Source of the DNA: Kosakonia cowanii JCM 10956 = DSM 18146
GTDB taxonomy: Bacteria; Pseudomonadota; Gammaproteobacteria; Enterobacterales; Enterobacteriaceae
Reading direction: 5' to 3'
Length of the DNA stretch: 64,000 nucleotides
NCBI RefSeq assembly: GCF_001975225.1
Contig: NZ_CP019445.1
Location: 2,604,001 to 2,668,000, forward strand
In this document: positions 48,971 through 59,675 of the stretch, piece after piece
Layout: each line of letters starts with the position of its first letter
Position numbering within the stretch: the first letter of the stretch is position 1
Notes under the pieces: model-generated
The model's database searches: none
What the model was told of the DNA's origin: nothing
The model's input: the letters and a program-made list of their open reading frames with translations, nothing else
Position numbers and translations under genes: made by a program

Positions 48971-49280
48971 GCCGGATGGCGGCTACGCCTTATCCGGCCT
49001 ACATCACCTCTCCGCACCCGGTTTTCGTAGGCCTGCTAAGCGCAGCGCCAGCAGGCAATCTGTTTGGACCAGAAAGCACTGCCGGATGGCGGCTACGCCT
49101 TATCCGGCCTACAACACCTCTCCGCGCCTGGCTTTCGTAGGCCTGCTAAGCGCAGCGCCAGCAGGCAATCTGTTTTGGACCTGAACGCACTGGCGGATGG
49201 CGGCTACGCCTTATCCGGCCTGCAACATCTCTCCGCACCTGGTTTTCGTAGGCCTGCTAAGCGCAGCGCCAGCAGGCAAA
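48971..49280. repeat. Three tandem 110-bp REP (BIME) units
   Basis: Units begin at 48971, 49081 and about 49192. Each has a GCCGGATGGCGGCTACGCC/TTATCCGGCCTACA REP, a CACCTCTCCGC linker and an oppositely oriented GTAGGCCTGCTAAGCGCAGC/GCCAGCAGGCAA REP. The near-identical copies suggest recent tandem amplification. No gene lies between here and nadA. Confidence 0.9.
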
Positions 49281-49347
49281 TATCCACACTATCCATTTCC
49301 CACTGCGAATAAATTCACCGCGACAATATCTCTGCGATCGGGTATCT

Positions 49348-49365
49348 TGTTTAGTATATAAAACA
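49348..49365. promoter_or_regulatory. NadR operator of nadA-pnuC
   Basis: TGTTTA-GTATAT-AAAACA matches the NadR box TGTTTA-N6-TAAACA with one change. It lies about 73 bases before nadA and overlaps a TATAAA -10-like sequence. NadR represses nadA-pnuC when NAD is plentiful. Confidence 0.85.
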
Positions 49366-49437
49366 TCAGCTGCTTAATAATCTATATCTGGCAGCTGTTG
49401 GGGTTATCATGTTAAGCACGCAAAACGAGTGAGCATC

Positions 49438-50481
49438 ATGAGCGTAATGTTTGATCCTGAAGCCGCAATCTATCCCTTTCCTGCCAAACCCGCGCCGCTG
49501 AACCCTGCGGAAAAAGCCTTTTATCGCGATAAAATCAAACGCTTGCTTAAAGAGCGTAATGCGGTAATGGTCGCCCACTACTATACCGACCCGGAAATCC
49601 AGCAGCTGGCGGAAGAGACCGGCGGCTGCATCTCCGACTCGCTGGAGATGGCGCGCTTTGGGGCGCGACATTCCGCCTCAATGCTACTGGTAGCCGGCGT
49701 GCGTTTTATGGGGGAAACGGCGAAAATCCTCAGCCCGGAAAAAACGATCCTGATGCCGACGCTTGAGGCCGAATGCTCGCTCGATCTCGGTTGCCCCATT
49801 GAGCCATTCAACGCCTTCTGCGATGCGCACCCGGATCGCACCGTGGTGGTTTATGCCAACACCTCGGCGGCGGTAAAAGCCCGCGCCGACTGGGTAGTCA
49901 CTTCAAGCATTGCGGTCGAGTTGATTGAGCACCTCGATAGCCTCGGCGAAAAAATTATCTGGGCACCGGATCGTCATCTCGGCAATTACGTCCAGAAACA
50001 AACGGGCGCGGACGTACTTTGCTGGCAGGGGGCGTGCATCGTCCATGATGAGTTCAAAACCCAGGCGCTGCGGCGCATGAAGGCGCTCTATCCGGACGCC
50101 GCAATACTGGTGCATCCTGAATCGCCGCAAGCGGTGGTAGAGTTAGCCGATGCGGTCGGTTCGACCAGCCAGTTGATCCAGGCCGCAAAAACGCTGCCTC
50201 ACTCGCAACTGATTGTCGCCACCGACCGCGGGATCTTCTATAAAATGCAGCAGGCTGTGCCGCATAAAGCGCTGATCGAGGCGCCAACGGCTGGCGAAGG
50301 AGCGACGTGCCGCAGCTGCGCTCACTGCCCGTGGATGGCGATGAACGGTCTGAAAGCCATTGCCGACGGGCTGGAGCAGGGCGGAACGGCGCATGAGATA
50401 GAAGTGGAGGCCAGCCTGCGCGAACGCGCGCTGCTGCCGCTTAACCGCATGCTCGATTTTGCGGCTACACTTCGACCTTAA
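49438..50481 (+). CDS. nadA: Quinolinate synthase A
   Basis: NadA joins iminoaspartate and dihydroxyacetone phosphate to form quinolinate for NAD synthesis; it needs a 4Fe-4S cluster. It is 347 residues, as in E. coli, from the ATG at 49438 ([10 protein letters not shown]). Cluster cysteines lie in [23 protein letters not shown] and [10 protein letters not shown]. The in-frame GTG at 49429 would add three residues. pnuC follows after 45 bases. Confidence 0.97.
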   Translation: MSVMFDPEAAIYPFPAKPAPLNPAEKAFYRDKIKRLLKERNAVMVAHYYTDPEIQQLAEETGGCISDSLEMARFGARHSASMLLVAGVRFMGETAKILSPEKTILMPTLEAECSLDLGCPIEPFNAFCDAHPDRTVVVYANTSAAVKARADWVVTSSIAVELIEHLDSLGEKIIWAPDRHLGNYVQKQTGADVLCWQGACIVHDEFKTQALRRMKALYPDAAILVHPESPQAVVELADAVGSTSQLIQAAKTLPHSQLIVATDRGIFYKMQQAVPHKALIEAPTAGEGATCRSCAHCPWMAMNGLKAIADGLEQGGTAHEIEVEASLRERALLPLNRMLDFAATLRP

Positions 50482-50526
50482 CATTTTCATAGACATCAAT
50501 GCGTAACACTACGCTCTGGGGAAAGA

Positions 50527-51246
50527 ATGGACTTTTTTAGTACGCAAAACATCCTCGTGCACATTCCGATCGGTGCCGGGGGATATGACCTTTCATGGAT
50601 TGAAGCCGCAGGCACGCTGGCGGGTTTACTCTGTATCTGGCTCGCCAGCCTTGAGAAAATCAGCAACTACGCTTTTGGTCTGATTAACGTCACGCTCTTC
50701 GCCATCATCTTCTTCCAGATTCAGCTCTACGCCAGCCTGCTGCTGCAGCTCTTCTTCTTCGCCGCCAATATCTATGGCTGGTATGCCTGGTCGCGCCAGA
50801 CCTCGCAAAATGAGGCCGAACTGCAAATACGCTGGTTGCCGCGCAGCAAAGCCCTCGGTTGGCTTGCCGCCTGCGTGGTGGCGATTGGTCTGATGACGCT
50901 GTTTATCAACCCGGTCTTCGCCTTCCTGACGCGTATCGCCGTCAACATCATGCAGGCCGTCGGGCTGAACGTGGCGATGCCAACGCTGCAGCCTGATGCT
51001 TTCCCGTTCTGGGACTCCTGCATGATGGTGCTCTCTATCGTGGCGATGATCCTGATGACGCGCAAATATGTCGAAAACTGGCTGCTGTGGGTGATTATCA
51101 ACGTGATAAGCGTGGTGATTTTTGCGCGCCAGGGGGTGTGGGCGATGTCGCTGGAGTATATGATCCTCACCTTTATTGCCCTGAACGGCAGCCGGATGTG
51201 GATTAACAGCGCGCGTGAGCGTGGCTCTCGCGCGCTTTCACATTAA
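50527..51246 (+). CDS. pnuC: Nicotinamide riboside transporter PnuC
   Basis: PnuC is an inner-membrane facilitator that imports nicotinamide riboside for NAD salvage. It is 239 residues with about seven helices. The NR-binding aromatic and polar residues typical of the family are visible in [18 protein letters not shown] and [13 protein letters not shown]. It is downstream of nadA under the same NadR control. Its end overlaps the convergent zitB end by four bases. Confidence 0.97.
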   Translation: MDFFSTQNILVHIPIGAGGYDLSWIEAAGTLAGLLCIWLASLEKISNYAFGLINVTLFAIIFFQIQLYASLLLQLFFFAANIYGWYAWSRQTSQNEAELQIRWLPRSKALGWLAACVVAIGLMTLFINPVFAFLTRIAVNIMQAVGLNVAMPTLQPDAFPFWDSCMMVLSIVAMILMTRKYVENWLLWVIINVISVVIFARQGVWAMSLEYMILTFIALNGSRMWINSARERGSRALSH

Positions 51247-52175
51247 TGGTGATGTCCGTGGTGGTGATCGGCTGTAACGTCGCCAAGATGGCAGTCTGAG
51301 CCGCTACAGGGCTGGTACTCCATCTGCACCGTCGCATGAGCAATCTCATAATGGTGCGCCAGGAAGTGGTGGATCTCGCCGAGCAACTTATCGTGATCGC
51401 GCGGCGGGATCACCTGCACATGCAGCGTCATCAGCGGTTTTTCACCCACCTGCCAGACATGCACGTGGTGCACATCGCGGATTTCCGGAATCGCTCGGCG
51501 CAAATGGCGCTGTAACGCACCGATATCCAGTGAAGCGGGCACCCCCTCCAGCAACTCATTGACGCTCTCCTTCATCAAGCGCCACGCGCTCTTCAGCACC
51601 AGCGCAGAAACCAGCACCGACAGAATCGGGTCGATGGGCGTCCAGTTGGTCACCATGATCACCACTGCCGCAACAATCGCGCCAACGGAGCCAAGCAGAT
51701 CGCCCAGCACATGCAGCGCAGCGGCGCGCACGTTCAGGTTCTTCTCTTCGCTGCCGCGATGCAGCAGCCAGAAGGAGAGCAGATTTGCCACAAGGCCAGC
51801 GATGGCGATAGCCATCATCGTCATTCCGGCAATCGGCTGTGGGTGGCTAAAGCGCAGGATCGCTTCCCAGACAATCCAGATTGTTATCAGCACCAGCGCG
51901 AGGGCGTTGATAAAGGCGGCAAGCGTTGTCAGACGTAGCCAGCCGAAGGTACGTTTGGCGCTCGGCGGCTGGCGGGCAAACCACACAGCCAGCAGAGCGA
52001 AGAGCAGGGCGGCGGCATCCGTGAGCATATGTCCGGCGTCGGCCAGAAGCGCCAGCGAGCCGGAAATAATCCCGCCCACCACCTCAATAACCATAAAAAC
52101 AGCGGTGACCATAAAGGCCAGTAGCAGACGGCGGGCATTGGCATCCGATGAGCCATGCGAGTGATCGTGCGCCAT
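51243..52175 (-). CDS. zitB: Zinc efflux transporter ZitB
   Basis: ZitB is a cation-diffusion-facilitator that exports Zn2+ in exchange for protons. It is 310 residues with six helices. The metal-site motifs are [13 protein letters not shown] (helix 2) and [13 protein letters not shown] (helix 5). The N-terminus ([11 protein letters not shown]) and C-terminus (HHHGHHH) are His-rich. Its C-terminal cytosolic domain reads [15 protein letters not shown]. Confidence 0.97.
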   Translation of the reverse strand: MAHDHSHGSSDANARRLLLAFMVTAVFMVIEVVGGIISGSLALLADAGHMLTDAAALLFALLAVWFARQPPSAKRTFGWLRLTTLAAFINALALVLITIWIVWEAILRFSHPQPIAGMTMMAIAIAGLVANLLSFWLLHRGSEEKNLNVRAAALHVLGDLLGSVGAIVAAVVIMVTNWTPIDPILSVLVSALVLKSAWRLMKESVNELLEGVPASLDIGALQRHLRRAIPEIRDVHHVHVWQVGEKPLMTLHVQVIPPRDHDKLLGEIHHFLAHHYEIAHATVQMEYQPCSGSDCHLGDVTADHHHGHHH

Positions 52176-52243
52176 GATGGGATCTATCCTTTTGACCGTT
52201 GAGAAAACGCCTACATCATTGCAGATTTTGAGTTTTAAGGAAT

Positions 52244-52268
52244 AAAAAAAGGAGAGCCTCAGCTCTCC
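52244..52268 (-). terminator. Terminator of ybgS
   Basis: GGAGAGC (52251-52257) pairs with GCTCTCC (52262-52268), with seven A on the plus strand (T on the transcript) at 52244-52250. Confidence 0.9.
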
Positions 52269-52290
52269 TTCTTCACTTCAGCATCACGCC

Positions 52291-52674
52291 TTACTGGGTG
52301 GTGCCATCAGTTTTGGTGTTCACTTTGCTGTTATCACCGCTACCAGTTTCAACTTTTTTATTCACGTCCGGGCAACGGCCATCTTTACACATGGTGTTTT
52401 TGTGCACTTCCTCTTTGCTCATATGACCAGATTTGTGGTTCATCTGCGTAGAGGTGGAGTTGGTATTCGTGTTGCCGGTGTTGATATTGCTGTTATCAAC
52501 ATTGCCTGGCGCAACGTTTTCTTTCGCGTCAGGCGCAACCTGGCCTGCCTTCGCTGCTGCGTTGGCATCGCCGTTGCTGGAGCTAGAAGAGGATGCGTCA
52601 GCTGCATACGCCGCGCCGCCTGCCAGAGTCAGTGTGGTGGTCAGTAAAAGCGTCGCTAATTTATTCATTTTCAT
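52291..52674 (-). CDS. ybgS: YbgS, secreted small protein of unknown function
   Basis: A 127-residue protein with a signal peptide ([20 protein letters not shown], cut after AYA), low-complexity Ser/Asn/Gly/Thr stretches, and a conserved core [21 protein letters not shown] with two Cys. It matches E. coli YbgS at both ends (QVAPDA.ENVAP and TKTDGTTQ). The second of two ATGs (52674) fits the AGGAG spacing. Probably periplasmic. Confidence 0.92.
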   Translation of the reverse strand: MKMNKLATLLLTTTLTLAGGAAYAADASSSSSSNGDANAAAKAGQVAPDAKENVAPGNVDNSNINTGNTNTNSTSTQMNHKSGHMSKEEVHKNTMCKDGRCPDVNKKVETGSGDNSKVNTKTDGTTQ

Positions 52675-52992
52675 CATGATGCTCCTGTGCTGGTCGTCTA
52701 ATGCCGCGCGGGACGTCGGCAGAATATGCGCGAACCCATCGCACGCTCAGTGGTGAAAGATGCCATACGTGCCATAAGTAGCAGCATGGAATAACGAAAA
52801 AATGTAAAACAAAGGTATTTACAGTTAAAAAGTGTAGTCGGGATGTGGCGACTTGCTACTTTTCCCACCACATTACGTGGATTCCAGGAATTATCCGGGC
52901 GAAGTGTAAAATCGCGTTTACACTACGGCGCGAGCGAGATAGATTGGTCAGATTGCTTTTCTTCTAAAAAACATGTTCACACTGGAAAGATC
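52675..52992. promoter_or_regulatory. ybgS-aroG divergent gap with TyrR box
   Basis: This region has no gene. A perfect TyrR box, TGTAAAATCGCGTTTACA (52905-52922, TGTAAA-N6-TTTACA), lies 70 bases before aroG. It is extended to a 22-bp dyad by AG/CT flanks. TyrR with phenylalanine represses aroG in E. coli. A CAGGAGC ribosome site for ybgS lies at the left end. Confidence 0.85.
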
Positions 52993-54045
52993 ATGACTTA
53001 TCAGAACGACGATTTACGCATCAAAGAGATCAATGAGTTACTCCCTCCTGTCGCGCTGCTTGAAAAATTCCCCGCTACCGAAACCGCTGCCAGAACGGTC
53101 TCCCAGGCGCGCCGGGCAATTCATCAAATCCTGCGCGGCAACGACGATCGCCTGTTAGTGGTCATCGGCCCCTGTTCCATTCACGATCCCGTGGCGGCAA
53201 AAGAGTATGCTTCGCGCCTGCTGGCACTGCGTGACGAACTGAAGGGCGAACTGGAAATCGTAATGCGCGTCTATTTTGAAAAACCGCGCACCACCGTTGG
53301 CTGGAAGGGGTTGATTAACGATCCGCATATGGATAACAGCTTCCGCATCAATGACGGCCTGCGTATTGCGCGCAAACTGCTGCTGGAGATTAACGACAGT
53401 GGGCTGCCGGCGGCAGGTGAGTTCCTCGATATGATCACCCCGCAATATATGGCGGATTTGATGAGCTGGGGCGCGATTGGCGCGCGCACGACCGAATCTC
53501 AGGTACACCGTGAGCTTGCCTCCGGCCTCTCTTGCCCGGTTGGTTTTAAGAACGGCACCGACGGCACCATTAAAGTAGCGATTGACGCTATCAATGCCGC
53601 TGGCGCGCCGCACTGCTTCCTCTCCGTGACCAAATGGGGTCACTCCGCCATCGTCAACACGGCGGGCAACGGCGATTGCCACATTATTCTGCGCGGCGGC
53701 AAAGAGCCGAACTACAGCGCGAAGCATGTCGCTGAAGTGAAGGCAGGGCTGGAAAAAGCGGGCTTACCGGCGCAGGTGATGATTGATTTCAGCCATGCGA
53801 ACTCCAGTAAGCAGTTTAAAAAGCAGATGGACGTGAGCGCCGATGTTTGCCAGCAGATCGCGGGCGGTGACAAGGCGATCATGGGCGTGATGATTGAGAG
53901 CCACCTGGTGGAAGGCAACCAGAGCCTTGAGAGCGGCGATGCGTTGGTTTACGGCAAAAGCGTGACCGATGCCTGTATCGGCTGGGAAGATACCGACGCG
54001 GTGCTGCGCCAGTTAGCGCAAGCCGTTAAAGCACGCCGCGGTTAA
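52993..54045 (+). CDS. aroG: Phenylalanine-sensitive DAHP synthase
   Basis: AroG condenses phosphoenolpyruvate and erythrose-4-phosphate, the first step of aromatic amino acid synthesis, and is inhibited by Phe. It is 350 residues, as in E. coli, from ATG 52993. Metal and substrate residues lie in VIGPCSIHDP, FEKPRTTVGWKG, GARTTESQ, GFKNGTDG, DFSHANSSK and MIESHLVEGNQ. The open frame reaches back to 52843, through the TyrR box, and that part is not coding. Confidence 0.98.
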   Translation: MTYQNDDLRIKEINELLPPVALLEKFPATETAARTVSQARRAIHQILRGNDDRLLVVIGPCSIHDPVAAKEYASRLLALRDELKGELEIVMRVYFEKPRTTVGWKGLINDPHMDNSFRINDGLRIARKLLLEINDSGLPAAGEFLDMITPQYMADLMSWGAIGARTTESQVHRELASGLSCPVGFKNGTDGTIKVAIDAINAAGAPHCFLSVTKWGHSAIVNTAGNGDCHIILRGGKEPNYSAKHVAEVKAGLEKAGLPAQVMIDFSHANSSKQFKKQMDVSADVCQQIAGGDKAIMGVMIESHLVEGNQSLESGDALVYGKSVTDACIGWEDTDAVLRQLAQAVKARRG

Positions 54046-54061
54046 CGGGCCCTCTATTTTG

Positions 54062-54158
54062 TATGCCGGATGGCGGCTACGCCTTATCCGGCCTACGGTA
54101 ACGAAGCCGCTGAAACCGCGTAGGCCGGATAAGCGTTTACGCGCCATCCGGCAATTTT
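54062..54158. repeat. BIME between aroG and gpmA
   Basis: Two inverted REP units: GCCGGATGGCGGCTACGCC...ATCCGGCCTACG (54064-54097) and GTAGGCCGGATAAGCGTTTA...GCCATCCGGCAAT (54120-54155). Confidence 0.85.
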
Positions 54159-54165
54159 ACGCAGC

Positions 54166-54196
54166 AAAAAGCCCGGCAGCGCGAAGCATACCGGGC
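54166..54196 (-). terminator. Terminator of gpmA
   Basis: Read on minus, GCCCGG...CCGGGC (54196-54171) forms a hairpin followed by five T (54170-54166). Confidence 0.75.
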
Positions 54197-54208
54197 CTGA
54201 GAGTTGAA

Positions 54209-54238
54209 AGCCGGGCATCAACGTGCCCGGCTTTTTTT
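54209..54238 (+). terminator. Terminator of aroG
   Basis: AGCCGGGCA (54209-54217) pairs with TGCCCGGCT (54224-54232) over TCAACG, followed by a run of seven T. Confidence 0.88.
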
Positions 54239-54239
54239 A

Positions 54240-54992
54240 TTACTTCGCTTTACCCTGGTTTGCTACCGCAGCAGCTTTCGCGGCGATCTCATCCGCGTTA
54301 CCCAGATAGTAGTGCTTAATCGGTTTGAAGTTTTCGTCGAACTCATACACCAGCGGTACGCCGGTCGGAATGTTCAGTTCGAGGATCGCTTCTTCGCTCA
54401 TGTTGTCGAGGTATTTCACCAGCGCACGCAGGGAGTTACCGTGTGCGGCAATGATCACGCGCTCACCGCTTTTCAGACGCGGCAGAATGGTTTCATTCCA
54501 GTAAGGAATAACGCGATCGATGGTCAGCGCCAGGCTTTCGGTCAGCGGCAGCTCTTGTTCGGTCAGTTTCGCGTAGCGCGGATCGTGGCCCGGGAAACGC
54601 TCATCATCTTTGGTCAGTGCCGGCGGGGTAACGGCGAAGCCGCGACGCCACTGTTTAACCTGATCGTCGCCATATTTCTCAGCGGTTTCTGCTTTGTTCA
54701 GACCCTGCAGCGCACCGTAGTGACGTTCGTTCAGTTTCCAGCTCTTCTCAACCGGCAACCATGCCTGATCCAGTTCGTCCAGAACGTTCCACAGCGTGTG
54801 GATGGCACGTTTCAGCACAGAGGTATAAGCAAAATCAAACGCGTAGCCTTCAGCTTTCAGCAGTTTGCCTGCCGCTTTCGCTTCGCCAACGCCTTTCTCT
54901 GACAGATCAACATCGTACCAACCGGTGAAGCGGTTTTCGTTGTTCCACTGGCTTTCGCCATGACGAACCAGAACCAGCTTAGTAACAGCCAT
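54240..54992 (-). CDS. gpmA: 2,3-bisphosphoglycerate-dependent phosphoglycerate mutase
   Basis: GpmA interconverts 3- and 2-phosphoglycerate in glycolysis. It is 250 residues, as in E. coli. The phosphohistidine is His11 in [24 protein letters not shown] and the second His in [14 protein letters not shown] are present. It stands alone between terminators. A Fur box lies upstream. Confidence 0.98.
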   Translation of the reverse strand: MAVTKLVLVRHGESQWNNENRFTGWYDVDLSEKGVGEAKAAGKLLKAEGYAFDFAYTSVLKRAIHTLWNVLDELDQAWLPVEKSWKLNERHYGALQGLNKAETAEKYGDDQVKQWRRGFAVTPPALTKDDERFPGHDPRYAKLTEQELPLTESLALTIDRVIPYWNETILPRLKSGERVIIAAHGNSLRALVKYLDNMSEEAILELNIPTGVPLVYEFDENFKPIKHYYLGNADEIAAKAAAVANQGKAK

Positions 54993-55017
54993 ACACTTAC
55001 TCCTGTGAGCCTGATTT

Positions 55018-55037
55018 AATGATAACGATTCTCATTG
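55018..55037. promoter_or_regulatory. Fur box upstream of gpmA
   Basis: AATGATAACGATTCTCATTG closely matches the Fur consensus (AATGATAATNATTCTCATT class). It lies 26 bases before the gpmA start, and gpmA is Fur-controlled in E. coli. Confidence 0.75.
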
Positions 55038-55167
55038 TATTGCCGAAGCGCACTGCCCGGCAACGATTACCCTTAACCATAGCGAAAATAGGCGCAGAGT
55101 GTAAGCTGCTTGTGAATCAAGGGTTATTGTTTTGAGGATAAGTGGCGCATATTTCAGCAAAAAGGGC

Positions 55168-55194
55168 AAAAAAAAGCCCTCCCGCAGGAGGGCT
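55168..55194 (-). terminator. Terminator of galETKM
   Basis: AGCCCTCC (55175-55182) pairs with GGAGGGCT (55187-55194); the transcript then has eight U (55175-55168 on plus are A). Confidence 0.92.
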
Positions 55195-55199
55195 CATGC

Positions 55200-56240
55200 T
55201 CAGAGCGGAATAAAGTGATACTCCGTCCGGCTGACATATTCGTCGCCAGGTTGCAGCGTACAATCCGGCTGCGGGAAGTCCGGGCGGTTCGGGCTGTCGG
55301 GTAAAAACTCGCTCTCCAGCGCCAGGCCCTGCCATGCGCTGTAGGTTTTCCCGCCGCGCGCAGGCGTCCCTTCCAGGTAGTTACCGGAATAGAACTGCAG
55401 CGCAGGCGCGCTAGTGTAGACCGACATCTGCAACTGCTTATCCGTCGACCACAGGTGCGCCGCAGGCCTGTTCACATCCCCCTGCGCCTGCAGTAAAAAG
55501 GCGTGATCGTACCCCTTCACCACGCGCTGATCCTCATCGCTGAGGAACTCTTCCGCCACGGTTTTTGGCGTACGGAAATCAAAACTGGTCAACGCCACCT
55601 TTTTCAGATCGCCGGTCGGAATGCCCATCTCATCCACCGGCAGATAGGCATCGGCCAGCAGCTGCAGCGTATGGTTGCGGACATCGCCCTGCGCGCCATC
55701 AAGGTTGAAATAGGCGTGATTGGTCAGGTTGACCGGGCAGGGCTTGTCGGTGGTCGCACGGTACTCAATGGTAATGCGGTTATCATCACCAAGACGGAAG
55801 TGCGCCGTGGCGTTGACCGTACCCGGATAGCCCTGATCGCCATCCGGCGAGGTGAGGGAGAAGAGCACTTCGCTGTCGTTCTGGCGCTCAATGCGCCAGC
55901 GGCGTTTATCAAACCCTTCCGGGCCGCCATGCAGCTGGTTTTCGCCCTGGCTTGGGGTCAGGGACCAGGTCTCGCCATCAAGAGTAAAGCGGCTCTTCGC
56001 AATGCGGTTCGCATACCGGCCAATAGACGCACCGAGATAGGCGGTCTGCTCCCAGTAGTGCTCCGGCGTAGCGCAGCCGAGCAGGGCTTCGCGCACGCTA
56101 CCATCTTTCATCGGTACGCGCGCAGAGAGCAGCGTCGCGCCCCAGTCCATTAAGCTCACCACCATCCCCGCGCCGTTGCGCAGGGTGATCAGTCGTACCG
56201 GCAGCCCATCGGGTGCTACCGCAGGCGTTTCATTTAGCAC
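55200..56240 (-). CDS. galM: Galactose-1-epimerase (mutarotase)
   Basis: GalM interconverts alpha- and beta-D-galactose so that GalK can use it. It is 346 residues, as in E. coli. Catalytic His and Glu residues appear in [11 protein letters not shown] and in the C-terminal [13 protein letters not shown]. It overlaps galK by seven bases and ends the gal operon. Confidence 0.98.
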   Translation of the reverse strand: MLNETPAVAPDGLPVRLITLRNGAGMVVSLMDWGATLLSARVPMKDGSVREALLGCATPEHYWEQTAYLGASIGRYANRIAKSRFTLDGETWSLTPSQGENQLHGGPEGFDKRRWRIERQNDSEVLFSLTSPDGDQGYPGTVNATAHFRLGDDNRITIEYRATTDKPCPVNLTNHAYFNLDGAQGDVRNHTLQLLADAYLPVDEMGIPTGDLKKVALTSFDFRTPKTVAEEFLSDEDQRVVKGYDHAFLLQAQGDVNRPAAHLWSTDKQLQMSVYTSAPALQFYSGNYLEGTPARGGKTYSAWQGLALESEFLPDSPNRPDFPQPDCTLQPGDEYVSRTEYHFIPL

Positions 56241-57382
56241 TGTCCTGCCCCCTGAGAAGGTTTACACACGTAGAAGGTCTCTTTGATGCCGGTTTTCGCT
56301 TCGTACTGGCTCTCAACCGCCTGTTTCACTTCCGGCACCAGCGCTTCCGGCACCAGCGCAACGACGCAGCCGCCAAAGCCGCCGCCGGTCATGCGCACGC
56401 CGCCTTTATCACCGATGGTCGCTTTGACGATCTCTACCAGCGTATCGATTTGCGGCACGGTGATTTCGAAATCGTCGCGCATAGAGGCGTGGGATTCCGC
56501 CATCAGCTCGCCCATGCGTTGCAGGTCGCCTTTCTCCAGCGCAGCGGCCGCTTCCACGGTGCGGGCGTTTTCGGTCAGCACATGGCGCACACGTTTCGCG
56601 ACCAGCGGATCCAGCTCATTCGCCACAGTGTTGAACTGATCGAGGCTGACATCACGCAGCGCTTTTTGCTGGAAGAAGCGCGCGCCGGTTTCGCACTGCT
56701 GGCGGCGGGTGTTGTATTCGCTGCCCACCAGCGTACGTTTGAAGTTGCTATTAATGATGACAATCGCCACGCCTTCCGGCATGGAAACCGCTTTGGTGCC
56801 GAGCGAGCGGCAGTCGATCAGCAGCGCGCTGCCTTTCTTGCCAAGCGCAGAGATCAGCTGATCCATAATGCCGCAGTTACAGCCAACAAACTGGTTCTCC
56901 GCTTCCTGGCCGTTGAGCGCGATCTGCGCCCCATCCAGCGGCAGATGGTAAAGCTGCTGGAAGACGGTACCGACCGCCACTTCCAGCGAGGCCGACGAGC
57001 TTAAGCCCGCGCCCTGCGGCACATTGCCGCTGATCACCAGATCCGCACCGCCAAAGCTGGCATCGCGCTGTTGCAGATGTTTCACCACGCCGCGTACATA
57101 GTTGGACCACTGCTGGCTGTCGTGCGCCACAATCGGCGCATCAAGCGAAAACTCATCGCGCTGGTTGTCATAATCGGCAGCGATCACGCGCACGGTGCGG
57201 TCGTCGCGCGCTTTGCAGCTGATCACCATCTGGTAATCGATGGCGCAGGGCAGCACAAAACCGTCGTTGTAATCGGTATGTTCGCCAATCAGGTTGACGC
57301 GGCCCGGGGCCTGGATGGTGTGGGTGGCAGGGTAGCCGAATGTCTCAGCAAACAGAGCGTCTGTTGTCTCTTTCAGGCTCAT
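56234..57382 (-). CDS. galK: Galactokinase
   Basis: GalK phosphorylates alpha-D-galactose at C1. It is 382 residues, a GHMP kinase. The galactokinase signature [20 protein letters not shown], the ATP-binding [17 protein letters not shown] and the third motif [13 protein letters not shown] are present. It lies two bases after galT. Confidence 0.98.
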   Translation of the reverse strand: MSLKETTDALFAETFGYPATHTIQAPGRVNLIGEHTDYNDGFVLPCAIDYQMVISCKARDDRTVRVIAADYDNQRDEFSLDAPIVAHDSQQWSNYVRGVVKHLQQRDASFGGADLVISGNVPQGAGLSSSASLEVAVGTVFQQLYHLPLDGAQIALNGQEAENQFVGCNCGIMDQLISALGKKGSALLIDCRSLGTKAVSMPEGVAIVIINSNFKRTLVGSEYNTRRQQCETGARFFQQKALRDVSLDQFNTVANELDPLVAKRVRHVLTENARTVEAAAALEKGDLQRMGELMAESHASMRDDFEITVPQIDTLVEIVKATIGDKGGVRMTGGGFGGCVVALVPEALVPEVKQAVESQYEAKTGIKETFYVCKPSQGAGQC

Positions 57383-57384
57383 TG

Positions 57385-58431
57385 TTATTCTCCGGATTCG
57401 CGAAAATGGATATCACTGACCGCGCGCAGGCGTTCAGCCGCTTGTTCTGCCGTGAGATCGCGCTGGGTTTCGCCGAGCATCTCGTAGCCGACCATAAATT
57501 TACGCACCGTGGCGGAGCGCAGCAGCGGCGGGTAGAAGTGCGCATGCAGCTGCCAGTGGGCGTTATCCTCGCCATTAAACGGCGCGCCGTGCCAGCCCAT
57601 TGAGTAGGGGAATGAGCACTGGAACAGGTTGTCGTAGCGGCTGGTCAGTTCTTTCAGTGCCAGCGCAAGATCGCTGCGCTGCGCGTCGGTTAACTCGGTA
57701 ATGCGCTGAACGGCGGCTTTTGGCAGCAGCAGCGTTTCAAACGGCCAGGCGGCCCAGTAGGGCACCACCGCCAGCCAGTGCTCGGTTTCAACCACCGTGC
57801 GGCTGCCATCTTTCAGCTCGCGCTGCACATAATCGAGCAGCATCGGCGAGTGGTGTTCGGCAAAGTAGGCTTTTTGCAGGCGATCTTCGCGCTCGGCTTC
57901 ATTCGGCAGGAAGCTGTTGGCCCAAACTTGCCCGTGCGGATGCGGGTTGGAGCAGCCCATCGCCGCGCCTTTGTTCTCAAACACCTGGATCCACGGGTAG
58001 GTTTTACCCAGCTCAGCGGTCTGCTGCTGCCAGGTTTTTACCACCTCTTCCAGTGCCGCCACGCTCAGCTCCGGCAGCGTTTTGCTGTGATCCGGCGAGA
58101 AGCAGATAACCCGGCTGGTGCCGCGCGCGCTCTGGCTGCGCATCAGCGGGTCGTTACTCTCTGGTGCATCCGGCGTGTCGGTCATCAGCGCCGCAAAGTC
58201 ATTGGTAAAGACATAGGTGCTGGTGTAGTCGGGGTTTTTATCCCCGGTGACACGGGTATTGCCCGGACAGAGGAAACAGTCCGGATCGTGCGCAGGCAGC
58301 GTCTGTTTAGACGGCGTCTCCTGCGCCCCTTGCCAGGGGCGTTTCGCACGGTGCGGAGAGACCAGAATCCACTGATCCTTCAGCGGATTGTAGCGGCGAT
58401 GCGGGTGATCGACCGGGTTAAATTGCGACAT
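57385..58431 (-). CDS. galT: Galactose-1-phosphate uridylyltransferase
   Basis: GalT exchanges the UMP of UDP-glucose onto galactose-1-phosphate. It is 348 residues. The HIT-type active site is NPHPHGQVW, in which the middle His is uridylylated. Zinc/iron ligands lie in DCFLCPGN and further on. The start [13 protein letters not shown] at 58431 follows CAGGAG; the GTG at 58437 is too close to it. Confidence 0.98.
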   Translation of the reverse strand: MSQFNPVDHPHRRYNPLKDQWILVSPHRAKRPWQGAQETPSKQTLPAHDPDCFLCPGNTRVTGDKNPDYTSTYVFTNDFAALMTDTPDAPESNDPLMRSQSARGTSRVICFSPDHSKTLPELSVAALEEVVKTWQQQTAELGKTYPWIQVFENKGAAMGCSNPHPHGQVWANSFLPNEAEREDRLQKAYFAEHHSPMLLDYVQRELKDGSRTVVETEHWLAVVPYWAAWPFETLLLPKAAVQRITELTDAQRSDLALALKELTSRYDNLFQCSFPYSMGWHGAPFNGEDNAHWQLHAHFYPPLLRSATVRKFMVGYEMLGETQRDLTAEQAAERLRAVSDIHFRESGE

Positions 58432-58442
58432 TACCACTCCTG

Positions 58443-59459
58443 TTAATCGGGATAGCCCTGCGGATGGCGTGACTGCCAGCGCCAGGTATCTTCTGCCATT
58501 TCATCAAGGGTGCGTGTTACGCGCCAGTTCAGCTCTTTGTCGGCTTTGGTGGCGTCCGCCCAGTAGGCCGGGAGATCGCCGTCGCGGCGCGGCGCGAAAT
58601 GCCAGGCAATCGGTTTGCCGCAGGCTTTGCTGAAGGCGTTAATCACATCAAGCACGCTGCTGCCGACGCCAGCGCCGAGGTTATAAATATGGACGCCCGG
58701 TTTGCCTGCCAGCTGCTGCATGGCGGCAACGTGACCGTCAGCCAGATCCATCACGTGGATATAGTCGCGCACGCCGGTGCCATCTTCTGTCGGGTAGTCA
58801 TTGCCGAACACCGCCAGCGATTCGCGGCGGCCCACCGCCACTTGCGCGATATAGGGCATCAGGTTGTTCGGAATCCCCTGCGGATCTTCACCCATCTCAC
58901 CTGACGGATGCGCGCCTACCGGGTTGAAGTAGCGCAGCAGCGCAATGCTCCACTCCGGCTGCGCTTTTTGCAGGTCGGTGAGGATCTGCTCAACCATCAG
59001 TTTGCTTTTGCCATACGGGCTTTGCGGGGTGCCTGTCGGGAAGCTTTCGGCATAAGGAATTTTCGGCTGGTCGCCATAGACGGTTGCCGAGGAGCTAAAG
59101 ATAAAGTTCTTCACGTTGGCGGCGCGCATGGCGTTAATCAGGCGCAGCGTGCCGTTAACGTTGTTGTCGTAATACTCCAGCGGTTTAGCAACGGATTCGC
59201 CGACGGCTTTCAGGCCGGCGAAGTGGATCACCGCTTCGATAGCGTGATCGTGCAGGATCTCGGCCAGCAGCGCTTCATCGCGAATATCGCCCTCAACGAA
59301 GAGCGCCCGTTTACCGCCAAAGCGCTCAATCTGGTTAAGCACGCTGCGCTTACTGTTGCAGAGGTTGTCGAGGATGATAACGTCATGACCGTTTTGCAGC
59401 AGTTGCACGCAGGTGTGGCTTCCTATGTAACCGCTACCACCAGTAACCAGAACTCGCAT
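58443..59459 (-). CDS. galE: UDP-glucose 4-epimerase
   Basis: GalE interconverts UDP-galactose and UDP-glucose with bound NAD+. It is 338 residues. The NAD-binding [11 protein letters not shown] starts at residue 7; the catalytic SSSATVYG and YGKSK motifs follow. The start at 59459 ([10 protein letters not shown]) is fixed by homology; the frame stays open upstream through the operator. The gal operator OI lies inside the first codons. Confidence 0.98.
   Translation of the reverse strand: MRVLVTGGSGYIGSHTCVQLLQNGHDVIILDNLCNSKRSVLNQIERFGGKRALFVEGDIRDEALLAEILHDHAIEAVIHFAGLKAVGESVAKPLEYYDNNVNGTLRLINAMRAANVKNFIFSSSATVYGDQPKIPYAESFPTGTPQSPYGKSKLMVEQILTDLQKAQPEWSIALLRYFNPVGAHPSGEMGEDPQGIPNNLMPYIAQVAVGRRESLAVFGNDYPTEDGTGVRDYIHVMDLADGHVAAMQQLAGKPGVHIYNLGAGVGSSVLDVINAFSKACGKPIAWHFAPRRDGDLPAYWADATKADKELNWRVTRTLDEMAEDTWRWQSRHPQGYPD
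59425..59440. promoter_or_regulatory. Internal gal operator OI
   Basis: On minus the sequence is GTGGTAGCGGTTACAT, as recalled for E. coli OI, located inside galE. With OE it allows GalR looping repression. Confidence 0.85.
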
Positions 59460-59515
59460 ATTTGACTCCATCAAGCATTTGATATGAATTAACCTTAGCA
59501 TAACAGAGCGGTAAA

Positions 59516-59537
59516 AAGTGTGACATGGGATAAAATA
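59516..59537. promoter_or_regulatory. CRP site of the gal promoters
   Basis: AAAAGTGTGACATGGGATAAAA holds the TGTGA half site at 59518-59522 and corresponds to the single CRP site of E. coli gal. On minus, a TATGCTAAGG -10 region (P1/P2) follows about 30 bases downstream. Confidence 0.75.
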
Positions 59538-59553
59538 GTGGAATCGTTTACAC
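59538..59553. promoter_or_regulatory. External gal operator OE
   Basis: On minus GTGTAAACGATTCCAC, identical to E. coli OE as recalled; a GalR/GalS site just upstream of the CRP site. Confidence 0.85.
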
Positions 59554-59675
59554 TGATTTTTCAACCGCCCGCAATGCCGCATCAACGCCGGGACAGCCGC
59601 GTATTTACCGGGCTGCGCCGACGAGTGTGATTAGTCTGAAAATGACGTCACTGCGCTGCAGCGACGCAGGGAAGG

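Noticed and set aside
48958..49312. Three ORFs with repeated MPDGGYALSGLQ-type text
   Set aside because: They are translations of the tandem REP units.
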